Source of the DNA: Pacificibacter marinus | GTDB lineage: Bacteria > Pseudomonadota > Alphaproteobacteria > Rhodobacterales > Rhodobacteraceae | Assembly (NCBI RefSeq): GCF_900109555.1 | Contig: NZ_FNZV01000006.1 | Location: forward strand, 153,139 to 217,138 | Direction of reading: 5' to 3' | DNA length: 64,000 bases | Shown: positions 38,637 through 46,044 of the stretch, piece by piece | Layout: each line of letters starts with the position of its first letter | Position numbering within the stretch: the stretch's first letter is position 1 | Translations under genes and position numbers: made by a program | The notes under the pieces: generated by a model | Seen by the model: the letters and a program-made list of their open reading frames with translations, nothing else | What the model was told of the DNA's origin: nothing | Databases searched by the model: none

Positions 38637-39463
38637 AACGATTTTTTGAACTTTTGGTATTTTGCAGTTTTGCTCTCGCGATCCATTTGGGACTTTTGGT
38701 GCGCCCACCATCGGCGGGGGCCGAAGCTGCGGGAGATTCAGGTGCAGCCTTGATCAGTCTGCAAGCCGCCAGCGCGCAGATGGAACAGATCGTCGAAAAC
38801 TGGGATAAACCTGTTGAGGTGATCGACACGGTTGAGACACCCCCTGAGCCGCAGCCTGTGATCGAAACGCCCCCCATGATCGAAACGCCACCTGATTTGG
38901 CTGTGATCAAAACGGCAGCTGTTGCACTGCCCGATATGGCAGTTCCAGACGTGACGCCCCCCTCTTTGGACGACATCGCGGCACCGCCCCCACCAAAAGA
39001 AAAGCCAAAACCAAAGCCTAAGAAAAAGGCACCCCCAAAGCCCACACCCAAAAAGAAGGTGGCGGATGAAGCCCGCCCCGCAATCGCGGGTCAAAATGCT
39101 CAAAAAGCATCCGGTAGTGGTGGTGGAGATTCTGCGGGTAAGACCGGCAGCGCCTCGGCTGCAAGTCTTAGCAAAGCAAAACAAACAAGCCTAACCCGCC
39201 AATGGGGTGCAAAAGTACGTGCGCGTGTCAGTCGCCAAAAACGCTACCCGAGAGGTGCATCAGGAACGGGGCGTGTCGTGCTTTCAATCACCGTCGCGCG
39301 CGGCGGAACAGTGACTGCAGCGCGGGTCGCAAGATCATCGGGCAATCCAGCGTTCGACCAAGCGGCCCTAACTGCGGTGTCACGTGCTGGGCGCATGCCG
39401 GCCGCACCCAGCGCTTTGACCAACGCAAGCTATAGTTTCAACTTGCCAATAGACTTTAACTAA
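38633..39463 (+). CDS. tonB: Energy transducer TonB
   Basis: A 276-residue TonB. One N-terminal membrane helix (about residues 4-24), then a Pro/Glu-rich and Pro/Lys-rich spacer (APPPPKEKPKPKPKKKAPP region, about 119-140), a Ser/Gly linker, and the C-terminal TonB domain with YPRGASGTGRVVLSITVARGG and SGNPAFDQAALTAV. It transmits proton-motive force to the outer-membrane receptors and is the last gene of the four-gene exb-ton unit. Confidence 0.93.
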   Translation: MKRFFELLVFCSFALAIHLGLLVRPPSAGAEAAGDSGAALISLQAASAQMEQIVENWDKPVEVIDTVETPPEPQPVIETPPMIETPPDLAVIKTAAVALPDMAVPDVTPPSLDDIAAPPPPKEKPKPKPKKKAPPKPTPKKKVADEARPAIAGQNAQKASGSGGGDSAGKTGSASAASLSKAKQTSLTRQWGAKVRARVSRQKRYPRGASGTGRVVLSITVARGGTVTAARVARSSGNPAFDQAALTAVSRAGRMPAAPSALTNASYSFNLPIDFN

Positions 39464-39496
39464 CCCGAACGATCTTGTTTAGGCTATATGCGTAAT

Positions 39497-39532
39497 TCCG
39501 ACAGAAAATGTAAGGTTACTCTTTCTGTCGGA
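39497..39532. promoter_or_regulatory. Inverted repeat carrying island motif, upstream of ABC system 2
   Basis: Perfect 11-bp arms TCCGACAGAAA (39497-39507) and TTTCTGTCGGA (39522-39532) separated by 14 bp. The right arm, with its flank, is copy B of the island motif (TTACTCTTTCTGTCGG from 39516). It lies 33 bp after the tonB stop and 73 bp before the binding-protein ATG. It has no T-run, so an operator is more likely than a terminator. Confidence 0.6.
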
Positions 39533-39604
39533 TACAATTTCCAGTAAACCCTTACTAGAATCTATTGGCCCTTTTGGGGTCTTCTTTGACTAGGAAGCAC
39601 AGCT

Positions 39605-40513
39605 ATGTCTCGACACCTTCTTAAATCGGCCATCCTCGCGGTAACCGTTGCAACGTCTGTACAAGCATCTGACGTGCAGTTGACAACTCCCTCTGGTGTG
39701 GTGTCCGTGCCGCAGCATCCTGAGCGCGTCTTGAGCTTTGATATCAGCGTTCTAGATACATTGACCGCCTTAGATGTCAGTGTCGTTGGTTTGGTTGACC
39801 CAATTTATATACCAGCCCTTGAGGGCCTAAATGACGGGACAAAACCGAATATCGGTACATTGTTCGAGCCTAATTTTGAACAGGTGTTCGCACTCAAACC
39901 CGATTTAATTATCACAGGCCCTCGCACGATGCAGCAGGTTGACGCGCTTGCAAAAATTGCACCAACCGTCGACATGAGCCCCTTTTCTGACGATATCGAA
40001 ACTGTTGTCAAAACCCAGACCACTGAACTGGGTGCGCTGTTTGGAAAACAAGACAAAGCCGCAGAGCTAATTGACCAGTTGCACACATCTCTTGAAGAGT
40101 TGCGCGGGCTGACTGCTGGAGCGGGCAAAGGTCTGATCGTGATGACCAATGGGCCAAAAATTTCTGTGTTCGGCCCAGGGTCACGGTTTGGCTGGGTTCA
40201 TGAAACATTTGGTGTTGAGCCCCTGTTCGAAGAAGTCGAAGCGCAAACCCATGGAGAAGCTATCAGTTTCGAGTTTTTGCACGACGCTAACCCCGACTGG
40301 ATGATCATTTTCGACCGGACACGCGCCACACAAAGCGATGGTCCTATAGCGAATGAAACACTCGACAATGAACTGGTGGCCCAAACCACAGCAATGCAAA
40401 AAGGTCAGGTGATTTACGTTCATCCTGCTGATTTTTACATTGCAACCAATGGGGTGCGGTCTTTGCAAGACACCGTAGACCAATTCATCGCGGCCTATAG
40501 CGGCGCGCACTGA
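39605..40513 (+). CDS. Siderophore ABC transporter 2, periplasmic binding protein (CeuE/FatB/YclQ-like)
   Basis: A 302-residue iron-siderophore binding protein. A signal peptide ends at about residue 22 (VQAS). The mature part resembles the CeuE/FatB/YclQ branch: TPSGVVSVPQHPERVLSFDISVLDTL, GTLFEPNFEQVFALKPDLIITGPR, and GPGSRFGWVHETFGVEP. This branch binds catecholate or mixed siderophores in the characterised members; specificity here is inferred. It is the first gene of the second five-gene operon. Confidence 0.92.
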   Translation: MSRHLLKSAILAVTVATSVQASDVQLTTPSGVVSVPQHPERVLSFDISVLDTLTALDVSVVGLVDPIYIPALEGLNDGTKPNIGTLFEPNFEQVFALKPDLIITGPRTMQQVDALAKIAPTVDMSPFSDDIETVVKTQTTELGALFGKQDKAAELIDQLHTSLEELRGLTAGAGKGLIVMTNGPKISVFGPGSRFGWVHETFGVEPLFEEVEAQTHGEAISFEFLHDANPDWMIIFDRTRATQSDGPIANETLDNELVAQTTAMQKGQVIYVHPADFYIATNGVRSLQDTVDQFIAAYSGAH

Positions 40514-40517
40514 CCGC

Positions 40518-41486
40518 ATGAAGTCTCTCTCCTTGCATATGTTCGGCGCTCTGGCGTGCATCATCGCGATGGCCGTTTTGAGCACCACAGTCGGCGTGGC
40601 CGACATGTCATTCCAGTCTGTTCTGACTGGGCAGGGAGAGGATACTCTGATCTTACTTGTCAGCCGTATTCCACGGACTTTGGCGATTGTGTTGACGGGT
40701 GTTGCGATGGCCATCGCGGGTTTGATTTTTCAAATGCTGACCCGCAATAAGTTTGTCGAACCCTCGACAGCCGGCACAGCGGAAAGCGCCGGTCTTGGGC
40801 TCTTAGTTGCCGTGTTGTTGTTTCCTCTCGCGCCTTTGATGGTCAAAATGCTGATTGCGTCTGGTTTTGCGATTGCTGGCACCTTTTTGTTCCTGCGCAT
40901 TCTTGATCGCTTGCCCGTCCACCAACCCCTGCTTGTGCCGCTGGTCGGGCTTATGCTCGGCGGTGTGATCGGGGCTTTAGCGACATTTTTTGCATATCAA
41001 TTTGATTTGCTGCAATACCTTGGCATATGGACCACGGGCGAGTTTTCCGGCGTGCTGCGCGGGCGCTACGAAAGCCTATGGATCACAGGTATCCTTGCCG
41101 TGATTGGTTACATTTTTGCAGACCGATTTTCGATTATGGGTATGGGGCGCGACGTATCTGTCACGCTTGGGCTGAACTATCGCAGTGTCATGTGGTTGGG
41201 GCTTTTTATCGTCGCAGTGATCACCGCGCTTGTGATTGTGACTGTCGGGAACATCCCGTTTTTGGGTTTGATCGTCCCAAATATTGTCAGCCGATTTGTT
41301 GGTGATAATTTGCGCTTGGCCGTGCCTTGGGCTGCAAGTCTTGGCGCTGGACTTTTGTTGTTTTGCGACATTTTAGGCCGTGTGGTGCGCGCGCCCTATG
41401 AAATTCCAATTGGAACAATCTTCGGCATACTGGGGTCTGCTGTTTTTCTATTTTTGCTATTGAGGCGCAAACGATATGCCGCTTGA
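40518..41486 (+). CDS. Siderophore ABC transporter 2, permease a (CeuB/FatD/YclN-like)
   Basis: A 322-residue FecCD-fold permease. RIPRTLAIVLTGVAMAIAGL, QMLTRNKFVEPSTAGTAESAG and GNIPFLGLIVPNIVSRFVGDN place it with the FatD/YclN/CeuB subgroup, distinct from permease a of system 1. About nine hydrophobic helices. It starts 4 bp after the binding-protein gene and overlaps the next permease by 11 bp. Confidence 0.92.
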   Translation: MKSLSLHMFGALACIIAMAVLSTTVGVADMSFQSVLTGQGEDTLILLVSRIPRTLAIVLTGVAMAIAGLIFQMLTRNKFVEPSTAGTAESAGLGLLVAVLLFPLAPLMVKMLIASGFAIAGTFLFLRILDRLPVHQPLLVPLVGLMLGGVIGALATFFAYQFDLLQYLGIWTTGEFSGVLRGRYESLWITGILAVIGYIFADRFSIMGMGRDVSVTLGLNYRSVMWLGLFIVAVITALVIVTVGNIPFLGLIVPNIVSRFVGDNLRLAVPWAASLGAGLLLFCDILGRVVRAPYEIPIGTIFGILGSAVFLFLLLRRKRYAA

Positions 41487-42489
41487 AAATATAGCCACGC
41501 CCCCCGCAGCAACTTCTAGCAAAGCGCCTCATCGATTGGACCGTGATACAAAACGGCTTTTGATACTGGGGGCTCTCGCAGTTATCTCGATGGTTTTGTT
41601 CATGACACTTGGCATTCCATCTGGAGCGCTGGCTTTTGCAATGTCTTTTCGGATTGGCAAGCTTGCGGCGCTTATTTTGGTGGCCTTTGCTATCGCGACC
41701 GCCACCCAGTTGTTCCATGTCGTCACGCGCAATCAAATTTTAACGCCTGCGATTATGGGCTTTGATGCGCTCTACTTGATGATTCAAACCGGATTGGTGT
41801 TTGGCATTGGTAGTGTCGCAACTCTGGCTCTTGATCCCGTCTCAAAGTTCGCGATCGAAGTGGTCGCGATGATGGTCTTTTCAACCGGTTTGTTCTTGTG
41901 GCTTTTCACCGCCCGCGCTCATGACCTGCATCTTTTGGTGTTGGTGGGCATCATATTTGGTGCGCTGTTTCGCAGCCTGTCAGGCTTTATTTCGCGCATG
42001 ATTGATCCCAATGATTTTGTCGTCGTACAGGGCGCAATGTTTGCTCGATTCAATGCAGTCAATCTTGACCTACTATGGATTTCCATAGTGCTGTGTGGCG
42101 CCACGTTGCCGATAGTGTGGGCCCTACGCCATCAATTCGATGTATTGGCCTTGGGGCGTGATGTGGCGATCAATCTTGGGCTGCACTACAGGCGCGTGAT
42201 GTTCATCACCTTTGCCACAGTAGGGTTGCTGGTCTCTGTTTCCACCGCCTTGGTGGGGCCTGTCACATTTTTCGGGCTTTTGGTAACGCATCTCGCATAT
42301 CGGTTTTTGCCCGGCGCGCGATTTGGCCCCCTATTGATCGCAAATACACTGATCGCCATCACAACCCTTATTGGCGGGCAAGCGATCTTTGAGCATGTGC
42401 TTGGATACAAAGGTACTCTGTCGGTGGTGATCGACTTACTTGGCGGGTTGATGTTTCTTTACTTGCTGCTCAAAGGAGCCAGACGATGA
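41476..42489 (+). CDS. Siderophore ABC transporter 2, permease b (CeuC/FatC/YclO-like)
   Basis: A 337-residue FecCD-fold permease. Subgroup landmarks are FHVVTRNQILTPAIMGFDALYL, LALGRDVAINLGLHYRRVM and GPVTFFGLLVTHLAYRFLPG. It has an N-terminal cytoplasmic stretch before the first helix. It overlaps both neighbours, by 11 bp upstream and 4 bp downstream. Confidence 0.92.
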   Translation: MPLENIATPPAATSSKAPHRLDRDTKRLLILGALAVISMVLFMTLGIPSGALAFAMSFRIGKLAALILVAFAIATATQLFHVVTRNQILTPAIMGFDALYLMIQTGLVFGIGSVATLALDPVSKFAIEVVAMMVFSTGLFLWLFTARAHDLHLLVLVGIIFGALFRSLSGFISRMIDPNDFVVVQGAMFARFNAVNLDLLWISIVLCGATLPIVWALRHQFDVLALGRDVAINLGLHYRRVMFITFATVGLLVSVSTALVGPVTFFGLLVTHLAYRFLPGARFGPLLIANTLIAITTLIGGQAIFEHVLGYKGTLSVVIDLLGGLMFLYLLLKGARR

Positions 42490-43283
42490 TCCGTATTTCC
42501 GATGTTAGTCATCAAATCAACAAGCAGCCGATCCTTTCAAATGTGACCCTAAACCTACCCAAAGGTGGCATCACAGCGCTGATCGGCCCCAATGGTGCTG
42601 GCAAATCTACATTGTTGTCACTCATGGCGCGCCTCACCCCATTACAAACAGGCACTATCTCATTTGATGGCGCTGACGTGACATCGACACCAACCCAAGA
42701 GCTTGCCAAACAGTTGTCCATTTTGCGCCAAGAAAACGTATTGTCATCACGCTTGACTGTCGAAGACTTGGTGACTTTTGGCCGCTATCCGCACCACAAA
42801 GGCCGCCCCAGTACAGCCGATCACGCGCACATCAAAAAGGCTATAGACGCAATGGCCCTAGCCGACTTACGGGGGCGTTTTTTAGATGAGCTGTCAGGCG
42901 GGCAACGTCAGCGCGCTCTTGTTGCAATGGTTTTGGCACAAGACACGGATTATGTCTTACTCGACGAGCCGCTGAACAATCTTGATATGAAGCACGCGCG
43001 CCGCATGATGATGCAACTCAAACAGGCGGCACAAGACACAGGCAAAAGCTTTGTGATCGTCATCCATGACATCAACTTTGCTGCCGTTTATGCCGATCAC
43101 ATTGTCGCGCTCAAAGACGGCAAGGTGCTTGTCACTGGCACACCTGCAGACATCGTCACACCAAAAACACTCCATGATATTTTCGATCTCGATATCGTCG
43201 TGGAAACCATCGCGGGCCTGCCCTTTGCAATTCACCAAATTGATCCCGCGCCATCATCCCCACTCACACGGAAAAGCGCATGA
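42486..43283 (+). CDS. Siderophore ABC transporter 2, ATP-binding protein (CeuD/FatE/YclP-like)
   Basis: A 265-residue ABC ATPase. Walker A GPNGAGKST (about residue 33), Q-loop LSILRQENVLSSRLTVEDLV, signature LSGGQRQR, Walker B VLLDEPLNNLD and H-loop VIHDINFAAVY. The RQEN Q-loop is typical of this subgroup. It is coupled by 4-bp overlaps to the permease and the second SIP gene. Confidence 0.94.
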   Translation: MIRISDVSHQINKQPILSNVTLNLPKGGITALIGPNGAGKSTLLSLMARLTPLQTGTISFDGADVTSTPTQELAKQLSILRQENVLSSRLTVEDLVTFGRYPHHKGRPSTADHAHIKKAIDAMALADLRGRFLDELSGGQRQRALVAMVLAQDTDYVLLDEPLNNLDMKHARRMMMQLKQAAQDTGKSFVIVIHDINFAAVYADHIVALKDGKVLVTGTPADIVTPKTLHDIFDLDIVVETIAGLPFAIHQIDPAPSSPLTRKSA

Positions 43284-44326
43284 CACATTCATTCTCTTGC
43301 ACAGGCCGCGCTGCGGATTTTTTCACGTCAAGCCGCCTTGATCTTATTGCTCAGGCCCTGAGTGAGCATGGCGTTAAATTTCAATCGGAAGACACACGTC
43401 TAAGCGCCACCTCTGAAAGTAGTGAATTTGAAATTTCCCAAGACGGTGAGGATCTTGTTGCCACTCTTTCGGCCCCAGGTAAGCCTTTGCTTATGCGACT
43501 GCACGACCAAATTTTACACATCATCGAACATGCCGACACTACGCTTGTCACACGGATGAAATGGTCCGGCACACTGCCCGATCTTGGCACACCAGACAAC
43601 TTTCGTCTCGCCCATGTGGTCGATGTCTCACGGCCTTTTGCGAACTTTTTCCGTGTCACAATGCGGGCACGGGATTTGACGCATTTCACCACAGGCGGTA
43701 TGCACTTTCGCCTGCTTTTACCCCCTAAAGAGCGCACACCTATCTGGCCATTCGTAGACGAAACGGGTCGCACACGGTTTCCGGCAGGGGCAGATCAGCT
43801 GCACAATCCAGTCTATACTTTCGTTTCCATTGATGTGGCGCAAAACCTGTTCACGTTTGACGTTTTCATCCATGACGGCGGCCGCATAACCGAGTGGCTG
43901 CGTACAGCGAACATCGGCGACACCATTGGAATGATGGGCCCCGGTGGCGGCGCGATGCCCAAAGTGGATCAGATCGTTTTGGCGGGCGATGAGACAGCTC
44001 TACCTGCCATGCGCCGCATTCTTGCAGAAGCCAGTCCGACAACAACGGGCAGCGCTATGATCGAAGTTAACTCGCACGACGATATTCAACCTTTGGTCCA
44101 TCCTGATGGTGTCGATGTGACGTGGTTGGTGCGCGGCACTGATCCGTGCCCTGTTGATATGGTTGTCGATGCTTATGCTAAAGTGACCCCGCAAACGGCC
44201 CCATTCTTATGGTGCGGCGCAGAAAAATCAAAAGTGCAACGCGCACGAAAGCACTTTCGTGACACCTGCGGGATCACTGCCGAGCAAAGCTACTTTTCAG
44301 GCTATTGGCGCAAAGCACAGGCTTAA
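43280..44326 (+). CDS. DUF2218-SIP fusion, ferric-siderophore reductase-like 2
   Basis: A 348-residue paralogue of the protein at 35425, with a DUF2218-like region (about residues 5-90) followed by a SIP domain. Conserved parts are MHFRLLLPP, HDGGRITEWL, GPGGGAMPK and GDETALPAMRRIL. The FAD-binding site differs: where copy 1 has HRPVYTVRR, this one has HNPVYTFVS, losing both arginines. Flavin binding or partner use may be altered. It ends operon 2, 20 bp before a strong terminator. Confidence 0.9.
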   Translation: MTHSFSCTGRAADFFTSSRLDLIAQALSEHGVKFQSEDTRLSATSESSEFEISQDGEDLVATLSAPGKPLLMRLHDQILHIIEHADTTLVTRMKWSGTLPDLGTPDNFRLAHVVDVSRPFANFFRVTMRARDLTHFTTGGMHFRLLLPPKERTPIWPFVDETGRTRFPAGADQLHNPVYTFVSIDVAQNLFTFDVFIHDGGRITEWLRTANIGDTIGMMGPGGGAMPKVDQIVLAGDETALPAMRRILAEASPTTTGSAMIEVNSHDDIQPLVHPDGVDVTWLVRGTDPCPVDMVVDAYAKVTPQTAPFLWCGAEKSKVQRARKHFRDTCGITAEQSYFSGYWRKAQA

Positions 44327-44346
44327 ACGTCAAAAGCCGAAATGCA

Positions 44347-44383
44347 AAAAGCCGCGATCTTCATGTCGAGGATCGCGGCTTTT
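44347..44383. terminator. Bidirectional terminator between SIP 2 and the Fes-like gene
   Basis: A 13-bp stem, AAAAGCCGCGATC / GATCGCGGCTTTT, with an 11-nt loop and A/T runs on both sides, between convergent genes. Confidence 0.85.
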
Positions 44384-44418
44384 ATTTGTTTATGAGCACT
44401 TAAGCCATTTCCAGAGGC

Positions 44419-46044
44419 TCAATTGGTCCCGAATAGGTGCAAAAGCCCCTCAGCCAATGCACCGCGCCAAACCAAATAATCATGCCCGCCCGCGTATTCG
44501 CGGTAAGTGACATCTGCGACGCCCTTAAGCTGCATCACGTCACGCAAATGCCGTGTGGTTTCAAAGATAGAAACCAAACCCGGTGCGCGACCAGCCTCGT
44601 ATAGACCTGCCGACATCCAAATGCGCACGTTTGGCGGCGTATAATCAGCCCAAAGCGCAGACATATAAGGCATGCCTTGGCCGTCATACCCCTCAGGCCC
44701 CCACCAAAAACTACCAGACAAAACAACGGCGTTTACGAATAGATCAGAATGGCGATGCACCATGCACGCCGATGCCAAGCCGCCATAGGACGACCCAGAC
44801 ACCACGCGCTGTGATGGGGCAAACGTCTTGCCAAACTCGGCTTCGATCTGAGGCAACCAATCATGGGCTAAGGTGTCCATGAACGCAGGGTTACAGGTCA
44901 AATCAACTCCACGCTGATCGCTATCAACCGGATCGATCAAAGCCACAACAACCTGTGGCAATTGTTTCGTCGCGATCAAGCGATCCAAAATAGCGGGCAC
45001 AGGAGCCCGTTCGGTTTGGTAGGCGGGCCCATCAAACATAACAAGCAACACAGTATCAGGCCGAGAAGGGTCAAACCCAGCGGGGCGATAGTAATCCACA
45101 TGCCGTTTGGGCTGTGTCTCAGAGATCAAAATCTTTGGCGTTATAGTTCCCTTAGGCACTTCATCTGCAGAATTTTCCGCACGGGTCATCCCAGGCTGTA
45201 TTGGGGCATTTTCGCCTTCAAGCATCGAACGCTGCGCCCACTTATCCGTCGCGTCAGAATAGATCGGCGTTTTATTAAGCGGATCGGCCTGAAGCGTCGC
45301 CAGCAAAGCAACACGGTTTTCGCGCTCGCCGCCCTCAAACTGTGGCACGTCCGGCGCCATGCCATATGACATGCGCGCGGTGTCTGGCATCTCAAACGTG
45401 ACGTACCACACATCGCTATCAGCAAGTTGTGTCATCCATGTATGATCTGACGCTGGTCCGCCCCACAAACGTACATTCTTGGTCGCGCCACGCCACAAGT
45501 AAGTGACCAACACTTGCCCCTCGGCCTTAGTGGGTTCGATCATTGGCGTGCCAGCTTTGGCGCGGGCTTCCCAAAACGCATCGGTGGTGCCGCCTTGCGC
45601 AAGCTCTTTAGCAAGTTTGGCAATTTCAGGGCTGGTATAGCTGAGTGTTTCCCCTGTCATTTCTGATGGTGTGACAATCCGCTCTATCTCAAGCTCGGGC
45701 GTAAACGCTACATCACTATTATTACGTACAACAAAAGTGATCGTGTCTGAGGGCGCGACAAAATGAAACTGTCCCGAACCCGTATTGTTGGTCAAAAGTT
45801 GACGTAGCTCAGGTGTCTGTGCGTCACCCATAACCAAATCGAACGTATGTCCAAGGCTGTCCAAACGCCCCCGCACATACGCTCCTTCTGCCACGCTCAA
45901 GGGCTGCGTCACACTTTGTCCTGCCGGAACAGACTCTGAAAAAATCAAGTGAGCACCGCCTTCCTCACAATATCCAATCCCAGCACTCAAAACGAGCGCT
46001 GGGACGGTGGCGCATAAGCGCCAAAGGGATATCATCTTTACCAT
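44419..46044 (-). CDS. Exported Fes-like siderophore esterase
   Basis: A 541-residue alpha/beta hydrolase related to enterochelin esterase. A signal peptide (ISLWRLCATVPALVLSAG, end near residue 22) directs it out of the cytoplasm. An N-terminal beta domain (about 30-140) is followed by a Fes-type domain (FWEARAKAGTPMIEP, VTYLWRGATKNVRLWGG) and the catalytic domain with nucleophile motif VSGSSYGGLAS and a terminal AGGHDYLVW His. It likely hydrolyses ferric-catecholate esters in the periplasm, like Cee or IroE. ATG at 46044 overlaps the receptor 2 stop; an ATG at 46035 is possible. Confidence 0.88.
   Translation of the reverse strand: MVKMISLWRLCATVPALVLSAGIGYCEEGGAHLIFSESVPAGQSVTQPLSVAEGAYVRGRLDSLGHTFDLVMGDAQTPELRQLLTNNTGSGQFHFVAPSDTITFVVRNNSDVAFTPELEIERIVTPSEMTGETLSYTSPEIAKLAKELAQGGTTDAFWEARAKAGTPMIEPTKAEGQVLVTYLWRGATKNVRLWGGPASDHTWMTQLADSDVWYVTFEMPDTARMSYGMAPDVPQFEGGERENRVALLATLQADPLNKTPIYSDATDKWAQRSMLEGENAPIQPGMTRAENSADEVPKGTITPKILISETQPKRHVDYYRPAGFDPSRPDTVLLVMFDGPAYQTERAPVPAILDRLIATKQLPQVVVALIDPVDSDQRGVDLTCNPAFMDTLAHDWLPQIEAEFGKTFAPSQRVVSGSSYGGLASACMVHRHSDLFVNAVVLSGSFWWGPEGYDGQGMPYMSALWADYTPPNVRIWMSAGLYEAGRAPGLVSIFETTRHLRDVMQLKGVADVTYREYAGGHDYLVWRGALAEGLLHLFGTN

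Noticed and set aside
39497..39532. Intrinsic terminator for tonB
   Set aside because: The stem has 11-bp arms but a 14-nt loop and no T-run, and one arm recurs before other iron genes, so an operator is more likely.
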